Positions 8,024 to 17,600 of a stretch of DNA of 64,000 nucleotides are shown here, piece by piece. Under the pieces are notes generated by a model, which was not told the DNA's origin, searched no databases, and saw nothing but the letters and a program-made list of their open reading frames with translations. This DNA comes from Curtobacterium pusillum (GTDB lineage: Bacteria > Actinomycetota > Actinomycetes > Actinomycetales > Microbacteriaceae): contig CP018783.1 of the NCBI GenBank assembly GCA_002025645.1, forward strand, positions 2,914,001 to 2,978,000, given 5' to 3'. The position numbers and the translations under genes are program-made. Positions within the stretch are counted from its first letter, which is position 1, and every line of letters begins with the position of its first letter.

Positions 8024-9439
8024 ATGCCGCAGCTGGACCGATGCCCACCGAACCGCACCGACAGCGGGAACCTGCGACCACGACGGCGGACGGTACTGGG
8101 CGGTGCGCTCGGACTGGTCGTCGTCGGCGGCGCGAGCCTCGCCGCCCCGTCGTTGGCGAGCCCCGCCGTTGCTCGTGCCGTGAGCGGACGCACCTTCTAC
8201 GTCGACCCTGCGGGAGACGACAGCGCGGACGGCCTCGCGACGTCACGTCCGTGGCGTACACTCGCCCGCGCCAACGCGGCGATCACTACCGGCGCGGTCG
8301 GGCCCGGCGACACCGTCCGCCTCCGTCGCGGACGGACGCACTACGGCATCCTGCGCCCGGGCCAGATCGGCGGCCTCGTCGTCGCGTCTTGGGGCGACGA
8401 CCCCGCCCCGCCGCTCGTCACGACGTACACCGCCGTCGACCAGCCGTCCTCATGGCGGTCGCTCGGCGCTGGCCGGTGGTCGCTCGATCTGCAGCTCCGC
8501 GTCGCCGGTCAGGTCCGGAGCGGGTACATCAGCTCCTGGTGCACCGAGATCGGCTTCCTGCGGGTGGACGGTGTGATCCACGGCGATCGGAAGCGCTCCA
8601 CGGCGGCCCTCGCCGTCCCCTGGCAGTTCGTCTCGAGTGGCAGCACGCTCGTCGTGCAGTGCGCCGAGAACCCCAGTGCCGGTGGCCGGACGGTGTGGAT
8701 GGCCACCGCCGAGCCCATCGTCGAGGGGCGGTCCGGCGTCACCATCCGTGACCTCGCGTTGTCGGGCACCGGGCGCAACGCGGTCCAGACCGCAACCTCG
8801 GTCCCGGTCCAGGGGTTCGCCCTGCGCGACTGCTTCATCTCCGAGGTCGGCGGCGGCTACGGGTCCGACGGTGCTTCCCGGTTCGGGAACGGCGTCCAAG
8901 TGTGGAGCGGCGCACAGGACGTCGACGTCGTCGGCAACACCATCACGGACTGCTGGGACGTCGGGCTGACGATCCAAGGGCCCGTTCCAGCGCAGGTCTC
9001 CGCGTTCCGGGACGTCGTCTTCGAGGGCAACACCCTCCGAGCCAACATGCAGTCCTTCGAGTACTGGTCGACGGGGACACGGACGGCGGAGAACGACGCG
9101 TCGACCTGCACGGTCCGGGCCAACGACTGCCACGACGCCGGCTCCAGCTGGAGCGCAGCCCTGCGTCCCGACCGACTGGGCAAGGGGGCGCACCTGCTGT
9201 TCTACCGGGACGACGTGCACACCCGGATCACGATCGAGGGGAACACGTTCGACGGTGCGACGAACAACTACCTCTACGCGAACCCCGGACTCCCGACCGG
9301 GCTCACCTCGCGGGCGAACTCCATCCGCCTCGACCCGGTGACCAAACTGCAGTTCGGGGCCGCCGAGACCGTGATGGAGAGTTCGATCTGGGCCCGTCGG
9401 ACCGGGCTCGAGGCAGGGTCCCGCTTCTCCGTGGTGTGA
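8024..9439 (+). CDS. Tat-exported right-handed beta-helix protein
   Basis: 471 residues. The N-terminus has a twin-arginine type signal (RPRRRTVLGGALGL, then a hydrophobic stretch ending near AVARA), predicting export of a folded protein by Tat. The mature part starts TFYVDPAGDDSADG...PWRTLARANA. This is the usual opening of pectate-lyase-like beta-helix proteins, and repeated VxxNTIxDC / VxFEGNTLRxN / IxIEGNTFDGA rungs follow. Such proteins often cleave or bind acidic polysaccharide. Placed inside the exopolysaccharide locus, it may be a lyase or hydrolase that trims or releases the polymer, but no catalytic triad was identified by eye. The ATG at 8024 is preceded by GAGGAG at a good distance. 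Confidence 0.8.
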   Translation: MPQLDRCPPNRTDSGNLRPRRRTVLGGALGLVVVGGASLAAPSLASPAVARAVSGRTFYVDPAGDDSADGLATSRPWRTLARANAAITTGAVGPGDTVRLRRGRTHYGILRPGQIGGLVVASWGDDPAPPLVTTYTAVDQPSSWRSLGAGRWSLDLQLRVAGQVRSGYISSWCTEIGFLRVDGVIHGDRKRSTAALAVPWQFVSSGSTLVVQCAENPSAGGRTVWMATAEPIVEGRSGVTIRDLALSGTGRNAVQTATSVPVQGFALRDCFISEVGGGYGSDGASRFGNGVQVWSGAQDVDVVGNTITDCWDVGLTIQGPVPAQVSAFRDVVFEGNTLRANMQSFEYWSTGTRTAENDASTCTVRANDCHDAGSSWSAALRPDRLGKGAHLLFYRDDVHTRITIEGNTFDGATNNYLYANPGLPTGLTSRANSIRLDPVTKLQFGAAETVMESSIWARRTGLEAGSRFSVV

Positions 9440-9510
9440 CGGACGCGCTGCGTGCCGGGCGGCGGCCGCGGAGTACCTGGCTCCACGACTGCCGAGCAGT
9501 GGACATGGAG

Positions 9511-10401
9511 TCAGTGCCCCGATCGGAGCGGAGCCGCGGCTGCGAGCAGTCCGTCCACCAGCCTGTCGATCCGCGCGTCGATGCGTTCGACGTCCGCGGC
9601 GGCGCGGTCGAGCAGCGCGCGCCGCTCGACAGGGTCGACCGCGCGTGACCACGCCGCGGCTCGGGCTGGGAGGCCGACGGAGTCGAGGTAGTCGTGGTAC
9701 TTGAATGCGACGGTCGCGGGGTGGGGATCGCGGAGCGACACCAAGGTGGCGGGAGTCCGAAGGGCGTGCGCGAGGATCACGCCGTGCATCCCGGCGCTCA
9801 GCACGTGGTCCGCGCTCGCGATCTCATCGATCATGTCGCGTGGGGCGAGGGTCGGCGGCAGGACCCGGATGCCCGCGGCGCGAGCAGCACGGATCCGGGC
9901 TCGCTCGCCTGCGGTCCGGTACGACAGGAAGTGCGTGACGAGCACGGTGCCGGCACGGGCGCGCCCGTTCCTCGGGACGGCCCGGACGATCAGCCCGGGG
10001 TCGCCCAGGGGCGTCTCTTCGGCGAGCCGCAGCGCCGCCCGTGCACGTGGCCCGCGGATCGCCAGTACCCGATCCGTGATCCGCGCGGCGTCGGGTCCCG
10101 AGACCTCCGGTGTGTGGACACCGGTTCCCCAGATCAGACCGGTGCCCCCGTGGCGCAGGTACGGCACCACGATGCTGCCGATGGCGACGACCTCTTCGCG
10201 GCCGAGCGGCGCCCACCGGACCGGACGCCCGGTCGCTTCCTCGAGCACGAGTGCAGCGAGTTCGTCCCCGTGGTTCGTGCCGGCGCGGGAGAGCGGGAGT
10301 GCCAATCGGCCCCAGGCCGAGCCGTTGTGGCGGAGTTCGGACAGCATGGTGCGGGGGTCGCGTCGCGGCGACCACCAGAAGGCGCGGAGCGCGGCGGTCA
10401 T
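9511..10401 (-). CDS. Polysaccharide pyruvyl transferase family protein
   Basis: 296 residues. Landmarks of the family: GTNHGDELAALVLEEATGR near residue 40, IWGTGVHTPE near residue 89, and a late AGMHGVILAHALRTPATLVS segment corresponding to the conserved HG(x)I(x)A motif. These enzymes add ketal-linked pyruvate from phosphoenolpyruvate to sugar residues, giving the polymer negative charge. The start ATG at 10401 overlaps the stop of the upstream BY-kinase gene by 4 bases (ATGA), so the two are co-translated. A longer open frame reaching 10854 runs antisense over that gene and is discarded. It converges with the beta-helix gene; the 71-base gap between them shows no clear terminator. Confidence 0.85.
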   Translation of the reverse strand: MTAALRAFWWSPRRDPRTMLSELRHNGSAWGRLALPLSRAGTNHGDELAALVLEEATGRPVRWAPLGREEVVAIGSIVVPYLRHGGTGLIWGTGVHTPEVSGPDAARITDRVLAIRGPRARAALRLAEETPLGDPGLIVRAVPRNGRARAGTVLVTHFLSYRTAGERARIRAARAAGIRVLPPTLAPRDMIDEIASADHVLSAGMHGVILAHALRTPATLVSLRDPHPATVAFKYHDYLDSVGLPARAAAWSRAVDPVERRALLDRAAADVERIDARIDRLVDGLLAAAAPLRSGH

Positions 10402-11858
10402 CGGAGAACTCCTGCGGCGTCGGTCGACGTGGTCACTTCGAGATCGCGCTGCCGACGTCCGCGACGCTCGGTCCGCTGGTCGGTCAGCACCTCGGCATCC
10501 CGTCCGTAGTAGCGACCGTAGGCGCCTGTGTACCCCTGACGTGTCCGGAGCGGCGCCTTGCTCAGCACGATGCCGAGGACGCGTGCATCGACGCGCTCGA
10601 GTCGGTCGAGTGCTGAGCGGAGCTGCGTCGTCCGACTCTGCCGAGCTGCGGCGACCACGACGGCGCCGGAGGTCAGCTGTGCGAGGACGGCCGCGTCCGT
10701 CACGGGGAGCAGCGGGGGCGCGTCGAGCAGGACGTAGTCGAACTGGGCCGAGAGGAGTTCCAGCAGCGCACGCATGGCGGGTGACCCCAGCAGTTCGCTC
10801 GGGTTCGGGGGGATCCGCCCGGCAGGCAGGACCGACAGTGCGGTGTGGCCCCACGGCTGCAGGACGTCGTCGAGTTCCGCGCGACCGATGAGCAGGTCGG
10901 TGAGGCCGACCGCGCTCTCGACCCCCATCACCTCGGCAGTGCGGGGGCGGCGGAGGTCCGCGTCGACGAGGACGACCTTCGCCCCCGTCTCGGCCAACGC
11001 GACGGCGAGGTTGGCGGTCGTCGTGGTCTTGCCCTCCGCCGGCATGGCCGAGGTGACGACGAACGTGCCACCGCCCGAGGCGAGATCGACGAACTGCAGG
11101 TTCGTGCGCAGCGTCCGGTAGGCCTCGGCGAGTGGGTTCCGTGGGTCTGCGCGGACGATGAGCGGTTCCTTGCGGATGTTCGGGTCGGCACCGATCGTGC
11201 CGAGCATCGGGGCGGTCGTCGCGGCACCGATCTCGCGCGGACCGTGCACACGCGTGTCCATCACCGACCGGAGCACGGCGAGTCCGAAGCCGGCGATGAG
11301 CCCGATGATCGCACCCACCGCGACGTTGAGGTTGCGGTTCGGTCCGGACGGGGCCGTCGGGACGACCGCCTGCTGCACGGGCGAGACGGTCACGAGACTC
11401 GCCGCGCCAGGAGCGGGCGTCTCGAGTCGCTCGACGACCTTCGTGAAGCTCGCACCGACGGCGTCAGCCACGCGGGCCGTCTCGGCTGCGGACGGCCCGC
11501 TGACCGCGATGGTGACGACGACCGTGTTCGTCGAGATCGTCGTGCTCACCGACCGGGCGAGCCGCGCGACGGTCGTGTCGAGCGCCAGCTCGTCGATGAC
11601 CGGTTGCAGCACACTGCCGGTCCCGACGATGTCAGCGTACGAGCGGACCTTCTGCTGCGCGGCGGAGTTCCCCTGGGAGACGTCGCTGGCCGAAGCGGCG
11701 TCCCCCGTTCGCACGGCGACGAAGAGCTTCGTCGCCGAGGTGTACTCGGGGGCGATCACCATCGTGGCGCCGAGGCCGGCCGCCCCGCCGAGCAGCAGGC
11801 CGACGAGGATGACGAGCCACCCCTTGCGCAGGGTCTTGACGAGGTCAGAGGGCTCCAT
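10398..11858 (-). CDS. Wzz/BY-kinase fusion (chain-length and tyrosine kinase)
   Basis: 486 residues. Residues 1-200 are a Wzz-type co-polymerase domain with transmembrane helices at about 14-34 and 177-197 around an extracytoplasmic loop. Residues 240-440 form a cytoplasmic bacterial tyrosine kinase: Walker A SAMPAEGKTT (270-279), Walker A' VVLVDADLRRP and Walker B YVLLDAPP. The C-terminal tail has a short Tyr cluster (GYTGAYGRYYGRD) suited to autophosphorylation, as in CpsD/Wzc. In Firmicutes the two domains are usually separate; the fused form is common in Actinobacteria. It should control polymer length and export. The ATG at 11858 is preferred over a frame opening at 12047 because the protein then starts MEPSDLVKTLRKGW like Wzz proteins. 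It is divergent from the acyltransferase at 11978. Confidence 0.9.
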   Translation of the reverse strand: MEPSDLVKTLRKGWLVILVGLLLGGAAGLGATMVIAPEYTSATKLFVAVRTGDAASASDVSQGNSAAQQKVRSYADIVGTGSVLQPVIDELALDTTVARLARSVSTTISTNTVVVTIAVSGPSAAETARVADAVGASFTKVVERLETPAPGAASLVTVSPVQQAVVPTAPSGPNRNLNVAVGAIIGLIAGFGLAVLRSVMDTRVHGPREIGAATTAPMLGTIGADPNIRKEPLIVRADPRNPLAEAYRTLRTNLQFVDLASGGGTFVVTSAMPAEGKTTTTANLAVALAETGAKVVLVDADLRRPRTAEVMGVESAVGLTDLLIGRAELDDVLQPWGHTALSVLPAGRIPPNPSELLGSPAMRALLELLSAQFDYVLLDAPPLLPVTDAAVLAQLTSGAVVVAAARQSRTTQLRSALDRLERVDARVLGIVLSKAPLRTRQGYTGAYGRYYGRDAEVLTDQRTERRGRRQRDLEVTTSTDAAGVLR

Positions 11859-11923
11859 GTCCGCACGCTCCTGATCAATTCGGGTTGATGGGTCCGGGTC
11901 TGGACCGTGATGATGTACGACGC

Positions 11924-11949
11924 TTAAAATATCACATTGTAGTACAATG
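11924..11949. promoter_or_regulatory. AT-rich element D with 15-base palindrome
   Basis: The 119-base divergent gap contains TTAAAATATCA followed by the palindrome CATTGTAGTACAATG (11935-11949, 7-base arms around one base). AAATATCA is shared with elements E and F. TACAAT at 11943-11948 could serve as a plus-strand -10 for the acyltransferase, although no good -35 is present at 17 bases. Candidate operator for the locus. Confidence 0.5.
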
Positions 11950-11977
11950 ATCGAGACCCGACCGAACGGAGCACCCG

Positions 11978-13981
11978 ATGCCGTCCAGTGCCCAGCGCTC
12001 GACCTTCCGCCACGACGTCCACGGTCTCCGTGGCGTGGCGGTGTCACTCGTCGTCCTCGACCACGCCCACTTCCTGGCGTCCGGGGGCTACGTCGGCGTC
12101 GATGTCTTCTTCGTCATCTCCGGATTCCTGATCACCGGGCACGTCCTCGCTGAACTGGAGCAGCGGGGCGGGGTCGACCTCGTGGCGTTCTGGGGCCGGA
12201 GGATGCGTCGGATCCTGCCAGCAGCGCTCGTCGTCGCCTTCGTCACGTTCATCGCCGCGGGGCTGCTGATGCCGCCGCTCCTCGGGCCCGGTCTGGTCCG
12301 GATGGTGATCGCCGTTGCCGCGTACGTGCCGAACCTCCAGCTCGCGGCAGACGGCACCGACTACCTCGCCGAGACCGCCCCGTCCCCGTTCCAGCACTAC
12401 TGGTCACTGGGTGTCGAGGAGCAGTTCTACGTCGTCTGGCCCGTGTTGCTGCTCGTCGGCTGGCTGCTGTTCCGCTCCGTCCGGCGGGTCGGCTGGGTGG
12501 TCCTCGGTCTCGTGGTCGTGTCATTCGTGCTGTGTGTCGCCGTCGCCGGGGTGTCCCAGCCGTGGGCGTTCTTCTCACTCCCGACACGGGCGTGGGAGCT
12601 CGCCGTGGGCGGGCTCGTGGCCGTGCTCCTGCAACGCGGGGTCGTCGTGCCCGGCGCGCGCGGTGCGGTCCTCGCCTGGTCTGGGCTGGCGGCCGTCCTC
12701 ATTGCCGGGTTCGCGTACGACGCGTCGACCTCCTACCCGGGGGTCGCGACCCTGCTTCCCGCGCTCGGTGCGGCGGCTCTCATCCTCGGCGGAGCTCGAA
12801 GCAGCTCATGGGGGCCGGTCGCCCTCCTTCGCAGGCGTTCCCTGCAGTTCCTCGGCACGGTCTCCTACTCCCTGTACCTCTGGCACTGGCCGCTCCTCGT
12901 CATCCCGCAGGCGGCCGTCGGCCTCCGCGACACGCTCCCGGCGTGGGTCATCGTGCTCGAGGTCGCTGCTGCACTCGGACTCGCCGTCCTGACGCACCGC
13001 TTCGTCGAGGAGCCGTTCCGCCGTGCGCGCTGGACGGTGCTCCGCGGCCGTCGCCGCAGCGTGGCACTCGGTGCCCTCGCATCGGTGACGGTCGTCGGCG
13101 TCGCCCTCGCTGCGCTCCCGGTCCTGGAGGCACGCCCCACCTCGACCACGCGGGTCGCCTCCGCGGTCACTCCGTCCAGTTCGCCCGTCTTCACCGGGTA
13201 CGTCCCCGAGAACCTGGCGCCGTCGCTGCGCGACGCGTCGGGCGCGGAGTCGACGATGCACGCGAAGGGCTGCCACGTCGCCGACCGCGACGACACGACG
13301 ATCCGTGACTGCGTGATGGGTGACCCGGACGGCGCGCTCACAGTCGCGCTCGTCGGTGACTCGCACGCCGCGCACTGGTTCCCGGCGCTCGAACGGTGGG
13401 GTGAGCACCGCGGTGGCGTCCGTCTGCTCGGGTACTCGAAGGCGGGCTGTCCGGTGGCGGACGTGACGGTCCGGAACGCGGGTGTGCCCTTCGCGGCGTG
13501 CGAGACGTGGCGGGAAGCTGCCCTCGAGCGACTGCGGGCCGAGCGTCCGGACGTCGTCCTCGTCTCGAACTCGAGCCGGCTGCCGTTCGCTGCACCGGAC
13601 TCCCGGATCCCAGCGTGGAGCAACGGTCTGGAGCGACTCTTCGACGACCTTCCTGCAACGTCTCGCGTCGCAGTCATCGCGAACACGCCGCAGTTCGAGG
13701 AGAGCGTTCCCCGCTGTCTCTCGGCGAATCTTGACGACACCGCGGCGTGCGCTGCCGACCGCGACGCTGCCGTCGACGCCGACTGGATCGCTGCCGAACG
13801 GGCCGTCACCGAGCGCCGCGGCCACGGGTACGTCGACCTCACCGACTGGTTCTGCGATGCCGAGCGCTGCGGTGGCGTCCAGGGCGACGTCCTGGAGTTC
13901 CGCGACCACTCGCACCTGACGACCACGTGGGCCCGGGCGCTGTGGCGGGAGATCGGGCGAGCGGTCCACTCGGCGCGCTGA
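11978..13981 (+). CDS. OafA-type membrane acyltransferase with SGNH domain
   Basis: 667 residues. The N-terminal 370 residues are an acyltransferase-3 domain: FRHDVHGLRGVAVSLVVLDHA opens the first helix with the conserved His and Arg, followed by GGYVGVDVFFVISGFLI and about ten helices. Residues 390-667 form an extracytoplasmic SGNH hydrolase-like domain with ALVGDSHAAHW (nucleophile Ser in GDS) and a terminal DHSHLT box. Fused proteins of this architecture O-acetylate cell-surface polysaccharides, so it probably decorates the exopolymer of this locus. The ATG at 11978 is preceded by GGAGCA. A perfect hairpin follows the stop codon. Confidence 0.9.
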   Translation: MPSSAQRSTFRHDVHGLRGVAVSLVVLDHAHFLASGGYVGVDVFFVISGFLITGHVLAELEQRGGVDLVAFWGRRMRRILPAALVVAFVTFIAAGLLMPPLLGPGLVRMVIAVAAYVPNLQLAADGTDYLAETAPSPFQHYWSLGVEEQFYVVWPVLLLVGWLLFRSVRRVGWVVLGLVVVSFVLCVAVAGVSQPWAFFSLPTRAWELAVGGLVAVLLQRGVVVPGARGAVLAWSGLAAVLIAGFAYDASTSYPGVATLLPALGAAALILGGARSSSWGPVALLRRRSLQFLGTVSYSLYLWHWPLLVIPQAAVGLRDTLPAWVIVLEVAAALGLAVLTHRFVEEPFRRARWTVLRGRRRSVALGALASVTVVGVALAALPVLEARPTSTTRVASAVTPSSSPVFTGYVPENLAPSLRDASGAESTMHAKGCHVADRDDTTIRDCVMGDPDGALTVALVGDSHAAHWFPALERWGEHRGGVRLLGYSKAGCPVADVTVRNAGVPFAACETWREAALERLRAERPDVVLVSNSSRLPFAAPDSRIPAWSNGLERLFDDLPATSRVAVIANTPQFEESVPRCLSANLDDTAACAADRDAAVDADWIAAERAVTERRGHGYVDLTDWFCDAERCGGVQGDVLEFRDHSHLTTTWARALWREIGRAVHSAR

Positions 13982-13992
13982 CCGAGCAACGC

Positions 13993-14030
13993 AGAAGAGG
14001 GCGTGCACCGTACGGTGCACGCCCTCTTCT
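13993..14030. terminator. 38-base perfect palindrome, bidirectional terminator
   Basis: Perfect palindrome with 19-base arms (AGAAGAGGGCGTGCACCGT and its complement) between the convergent acyltransferase and DUF3060 genes. It has A-rich and T-rich ends, suiting termination from both sides. Confidence 0.85.
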
Positions 14031-14051
14031 GTCGGCTGATGGGTCCCCTGT

Positions 14052-14501
14052 TCAGCCCTTCGCGGCCTTCTGGACGAAGTTCTGCTCGCCGCGGTCGTCG
14101 ACGTTCACCGGCTTCTCGACCTGCCAGAGGACGTCGTTCCCGCTCCCGGAGACGATGACGGTGTCGGCGGTGTCCACGATGACGCGCGTGAGTCCGCCGG
14201 TCACGGTGAGATCCTTGACGTCTCCGAGGTGCACGATCGCGTTGTTGGCGCTGACCACGACGGATGCACAGGCGCCAGCGAGCGTGACCTCGTGGTTCGA
14301 CTGCTCAACGGTCGCCTTGCCGTCCGTGCACGCGACGTCGGCTTTGGCGTCCGGTGTGCGGACGTCCTTCGCGGCCATCGGCGCAGTGGGGGTGGTCTTC
14401 GGCTCGGTCGTGGCCTTCGGGTCCGGGGAGGCGGAGCACCCGGCGAGCGTGAGTAGTGCGGCCGCGCCGGCGATGACGGTGGTGAGCGGTTTCGGGTTCA
14501 T
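14052..14501 (-). CDS. DUF3060 lipoprotein
   Basis: 149 residues. The signal peptide ends in a lipobox LTLAGC, so Cys near residue 23 should be lipidated. A Thr/Pro-rich linker follows, then a DUF3060-type beta-rich domain (VACTDGKATVEQSNHEVTLAGAC...VVVSANNAIVHLG...LTVTGG, read as separate segments). Function of the family is unknown; it is common in actinobacterial envelopes. The ATG at 14501 has GGAAGGA upstream and the protein then begins MNPKPLTTV. A longer frame from 14582 runs through its own promoter. It sits between the polysaccharide genes and the second Ig-repeat protein, both envelope functions. Confidence 0.82.
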   Translation of the reverse strand: MNPKPLTTVIAGAAALLTLAGCSASPDPKATTEPKTTPTAPMAAKDVRTPDAKADVACTDGKATVEQSNHEVTLAGACASVVVSANNAIVHLGDVKDLTVTGGLTRVIVDTADTVIVSGSGNDVLWQVEKPVNVDDRGEQNFVQKAAKG

Positions 14502-14525
14502 GGTCTTCCTTCCGTGTGTCGCTTC

Positions 14526-14554
14526 ATTGTACATGTGAAATATCAAACGATCAA
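14526..14554 (-). promoter_or_regulatory. Sigma-70-like promoter of the DUF3060 gene with element E
   Basis: Read on the minus strand, TTGATC (14554-14549), a 17-base spacer and TACAAT (14531-14526) form a good promoter about 25 bases before the start codon. The spacer is GTTTGATATTTCACATG, i.e. the shared CATGTGAA/AAATATCA element lies exactly between the two hexamers. That is a suitable place for a repressor. Confidence 0.65.
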
Positions 14555-14569
14555 TTGGTGCAGAAAGCC

Positions 14570-14605
14570 GAACGGCCGGCACCGCAGATGCGATGCCGGC
14601 CGTTC
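14570..14605 (-). terminator. Terminator after the large Ig-repeat gene
   Basis: Arms GAACGGCCGGCA and TGCCGGCCGTTC (12 bases, perfect) around a 12-base loop, 57 bases beyond the stop codon of the gene at 14662. Confidence 0.75.
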
Positions 14606-14661
14606 GTCGTTGCCCTCGTGCTGCCTGCGATCAGGGCGCGAGGACTCCTGGTGCCAGGTCG

Positions 14662-17600
14662 TCAGGCGCCAGCGTCACGCGCGACGGTGAAGCTGGACGT
14701 CGTGGTGCTCGTCCGCTCGTCGGTCGTGGTCTGGCGGACCGTCAGGCCTTCGTACTTGCCGCCCCGCTGGAGGTCGAACGTCGTCGTGGCGGTCCACTTG
14801 CCGTCCTTGTCGGCCTCACCCTCGGCGATGATCGTGCGGGAGGAGCCCACGGTGATCTTCGCGAACGGGGTGGCCGTGCCCTCGAACACCGGACGGACCG
14901 TGTTCACCGTGCTGTTCTGGTCGGGAGCGGTGAGGACGAGCGGCGAGATCGCGGACGCCTTGCTGGCGACGATGAACGCGACGGGGGTCGTGTTCGTCTT
15001 GCCCGCCTTCGACTGGGTCGCGGTCAGACGGTACGTGCCGCCCGCATCGAGGTCACGGTCGGACGTAGCGGTCCAGTTTCCCTTGGTGTCCGCCGTCGTC
15101 GTCGCGATGGTGGTGCGCGACGAACCGATGGTGATCTCGGCCAGGGGAGTGGCCGTGCCCTGGAACACCGGGCGGACGGTGTCCACCACGGTCAGGCTGC
15201 TGCCGCCCTGCTTCGGGGTGGTCACCGTGATCGGCGCCGAGATCGGGTTGTTCACCGTGATCGCGTGCCGGATCGTGGACGGGTCACCCTTGGTCGGGAT
15301 CTGGTCGACGTAGAAGCTGTAGTCGCCGTTCGCCAAGCGGATGCCGAGCGTCATCTCCCACTTGCCGTCCTTGACGACCGTGCGGCCGAGTTCGGTCACG
15401 GAGCCGCGGACGACGATCGTCGCGCCCTCGTGACCGGTCCCGGTGAACGTGGGGGAGCTGTGCTCGATGACCGAGCCCGCGGCCGGGGACACGACCTTGA
15501 CCGGGATGACGGAGACCTTCGTGCTGATCGTGAACGACGCAGTCTTCTCCGAGACCTCGTTGTTCGTCGCCGTCTGCACGACGCGCAGGTTGTAGCGGCC
15601 GTCAGCAAGATCGAAGCCGGCAGGGACGGACCACTTGCCGTCCTTGACGGTCGTGGTCGCGACGACTCGCGAGCTCCCGCGGACCTCGATCGTTGCACCG
15701 TCGTCGCCGGTACCGGCGAAGACCGGCCGCGCCGTCTCGACGGTCGAGCCCTGCTGCGGAGCGGTGATTGCCACGGGGACAACCGGCGCCGCGCTCTTCT
15801 CCACGGTGACAGCGGACTTGCCACTGACCGAGAAGTTGCCGTGGTTGGTCTGGCCCGTGGTCGAGAACGCGAGGTCCTGCGTGCCGACGGTGGTGCCCGC
15901 CTCGACGCTGATGCCCCAGCGGATCTGGTGTCCGTCGTGGAGCTTGAAGCTCGCACCGGGCGTGGCCATCGTGCCGGTGAACACCGTTCCAGCGGCATTG
16001 ACCGTGCCGGTCATCGTGAGTGAGGCGGAGTTCTTCCAGGTCTCGCCCGCGGGCTTGTACTGCCCGGTCAGTGTCGTCTGTCCGGCCGTGAACGTGCTGC
16101 CGTTCGGCGCGTTCACGGTGACCGTGGTGCCCGTCATGGAGGAGATCGTGTCGTTGACGGATGCGCCGAAGTGCACCGTACCGGTCTTGCCCGACTCGAT
16201 GGTCGCGGGGTGGCCGACGCCCGCGGCCGTGAAGCCGCCGTTGCTCGCACCGTTGATCACGACGGTGAGGCGCTGGTCGTCCACCTTCGTCGATCCGAGG
16301 AACTGCTCGACGAGGACCGAGTTGGAACCGATGGACAGGCCGCGCACGACCCCGCCCCAAGCCCCAGCGTTGCTCGCGGTCGCGATGACCGTGCTGCCGT
16401 ACTTGATCTCCGCACCCGGGGTCGCCTGACCCGCGAGGGTGGCTTCCTTCTTCGCGTGGTCGATGCTGAGGACCTCGGCGCTCAGCGGGGCAGTCGTCCG
16501 GGCGGTCACCGTGACGGCCGAGTTGCCGGCGAAGGTGAAGGCGCCGTGGTTGGTCCGGCCGGAGCTCGAGAACGCGAGGTTCTGCGTGCTGGCGGTGGCA
16601 CCCGCTTGGACGTTGACGCCCCAGCGAACCTGCGCTCCGTTCTGCAGGTTGAAGTCGGCGCCGGTGTTCCCCATGGTGCCGGTGAAGACGGTGCGATCCG
16701 CGTTCAGCGACCCGTTCAGCTGCAGAGCCTCCGAGGCGCCCCAGCTTCCGTTGGACGGCTTGTACTCCCCGGCGAGGGTGGTCTGCCCCGCGGCGAACGT
16801 GCTGCCGGTCGGTGCGTTCACGGTGACGGTGGTCCCGGTCATCGAGGTGACGGCGCCGTTCGTGGACGCGCCGAAGTACACCTTGTCGGTCGTTCCGGAC
16901 TCAATGGACGTGGGGTGCCCGACGCCCGCAGCCGTGAAGCCGCCGTTGCTGGTCCCGTTGATCGTGATGACGAAGCTCTTCGAGTCGATCATGGTGGCAC
17001 CGATGTGCTGCTCCATGGCCCAAGAGTTGTAGCCGACGAACAGACCAGTGAGCACGAAGCTGTAGGAGCCGTCGCTCTTCACGGTCGCGTAGGTCCTGCC
17101 GTCCTTGCCGATGCTCGCGCCCGGGCTGGCCGTCCCCGAGATCGTGGCTTCGCGCTTGTTGTGGTCCACGTTCGTCACCTGGAGGGTCATCGCCGTCGTT
17201 CTGGTGACGGTGACGGCCGCGCTCCCGCTGAATGCGAAGGCCCCGTGGGGGGTCCGGCCCGCGCTCGAGAAGGAGAGGTTGTTCGTACCCGGGGTGGTGC
17301 CCGCCGATACCTCGATTCCCCAGCGGATCTGATGGCCGCTGAGAAGCTGGAACTGGGGAGTGGTGTTCCTTATCGTGCCTGTGAAGGTGGTTCCTGCGGC
17401 GTTCACCGAGCCGTTCACTCGAAGTGACTCCGAATTGCTCCAACTTGCCCCCGCTGGCTTGAAGGCACCGGTCAGGGTCGTCTGGCCGGCGGTGAACTTG
17501 CTGCCGCTCGGGGCGTTCACCGTGAGGGTGGTACCGGTCATCGACGCGACGAAGTCGTTCACGTTGGCACCGAAGTGCACGGTCGCCTTCTTGCCCGTGC

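Noticed and set aside
9511..10854. 447-residue form of the pyruvyl transferase
   Set aside because: The first 151 codons overlap the BY-kinase gene on the same strand in another frame; the ATGA overlap at 10401 gives the normal family length.
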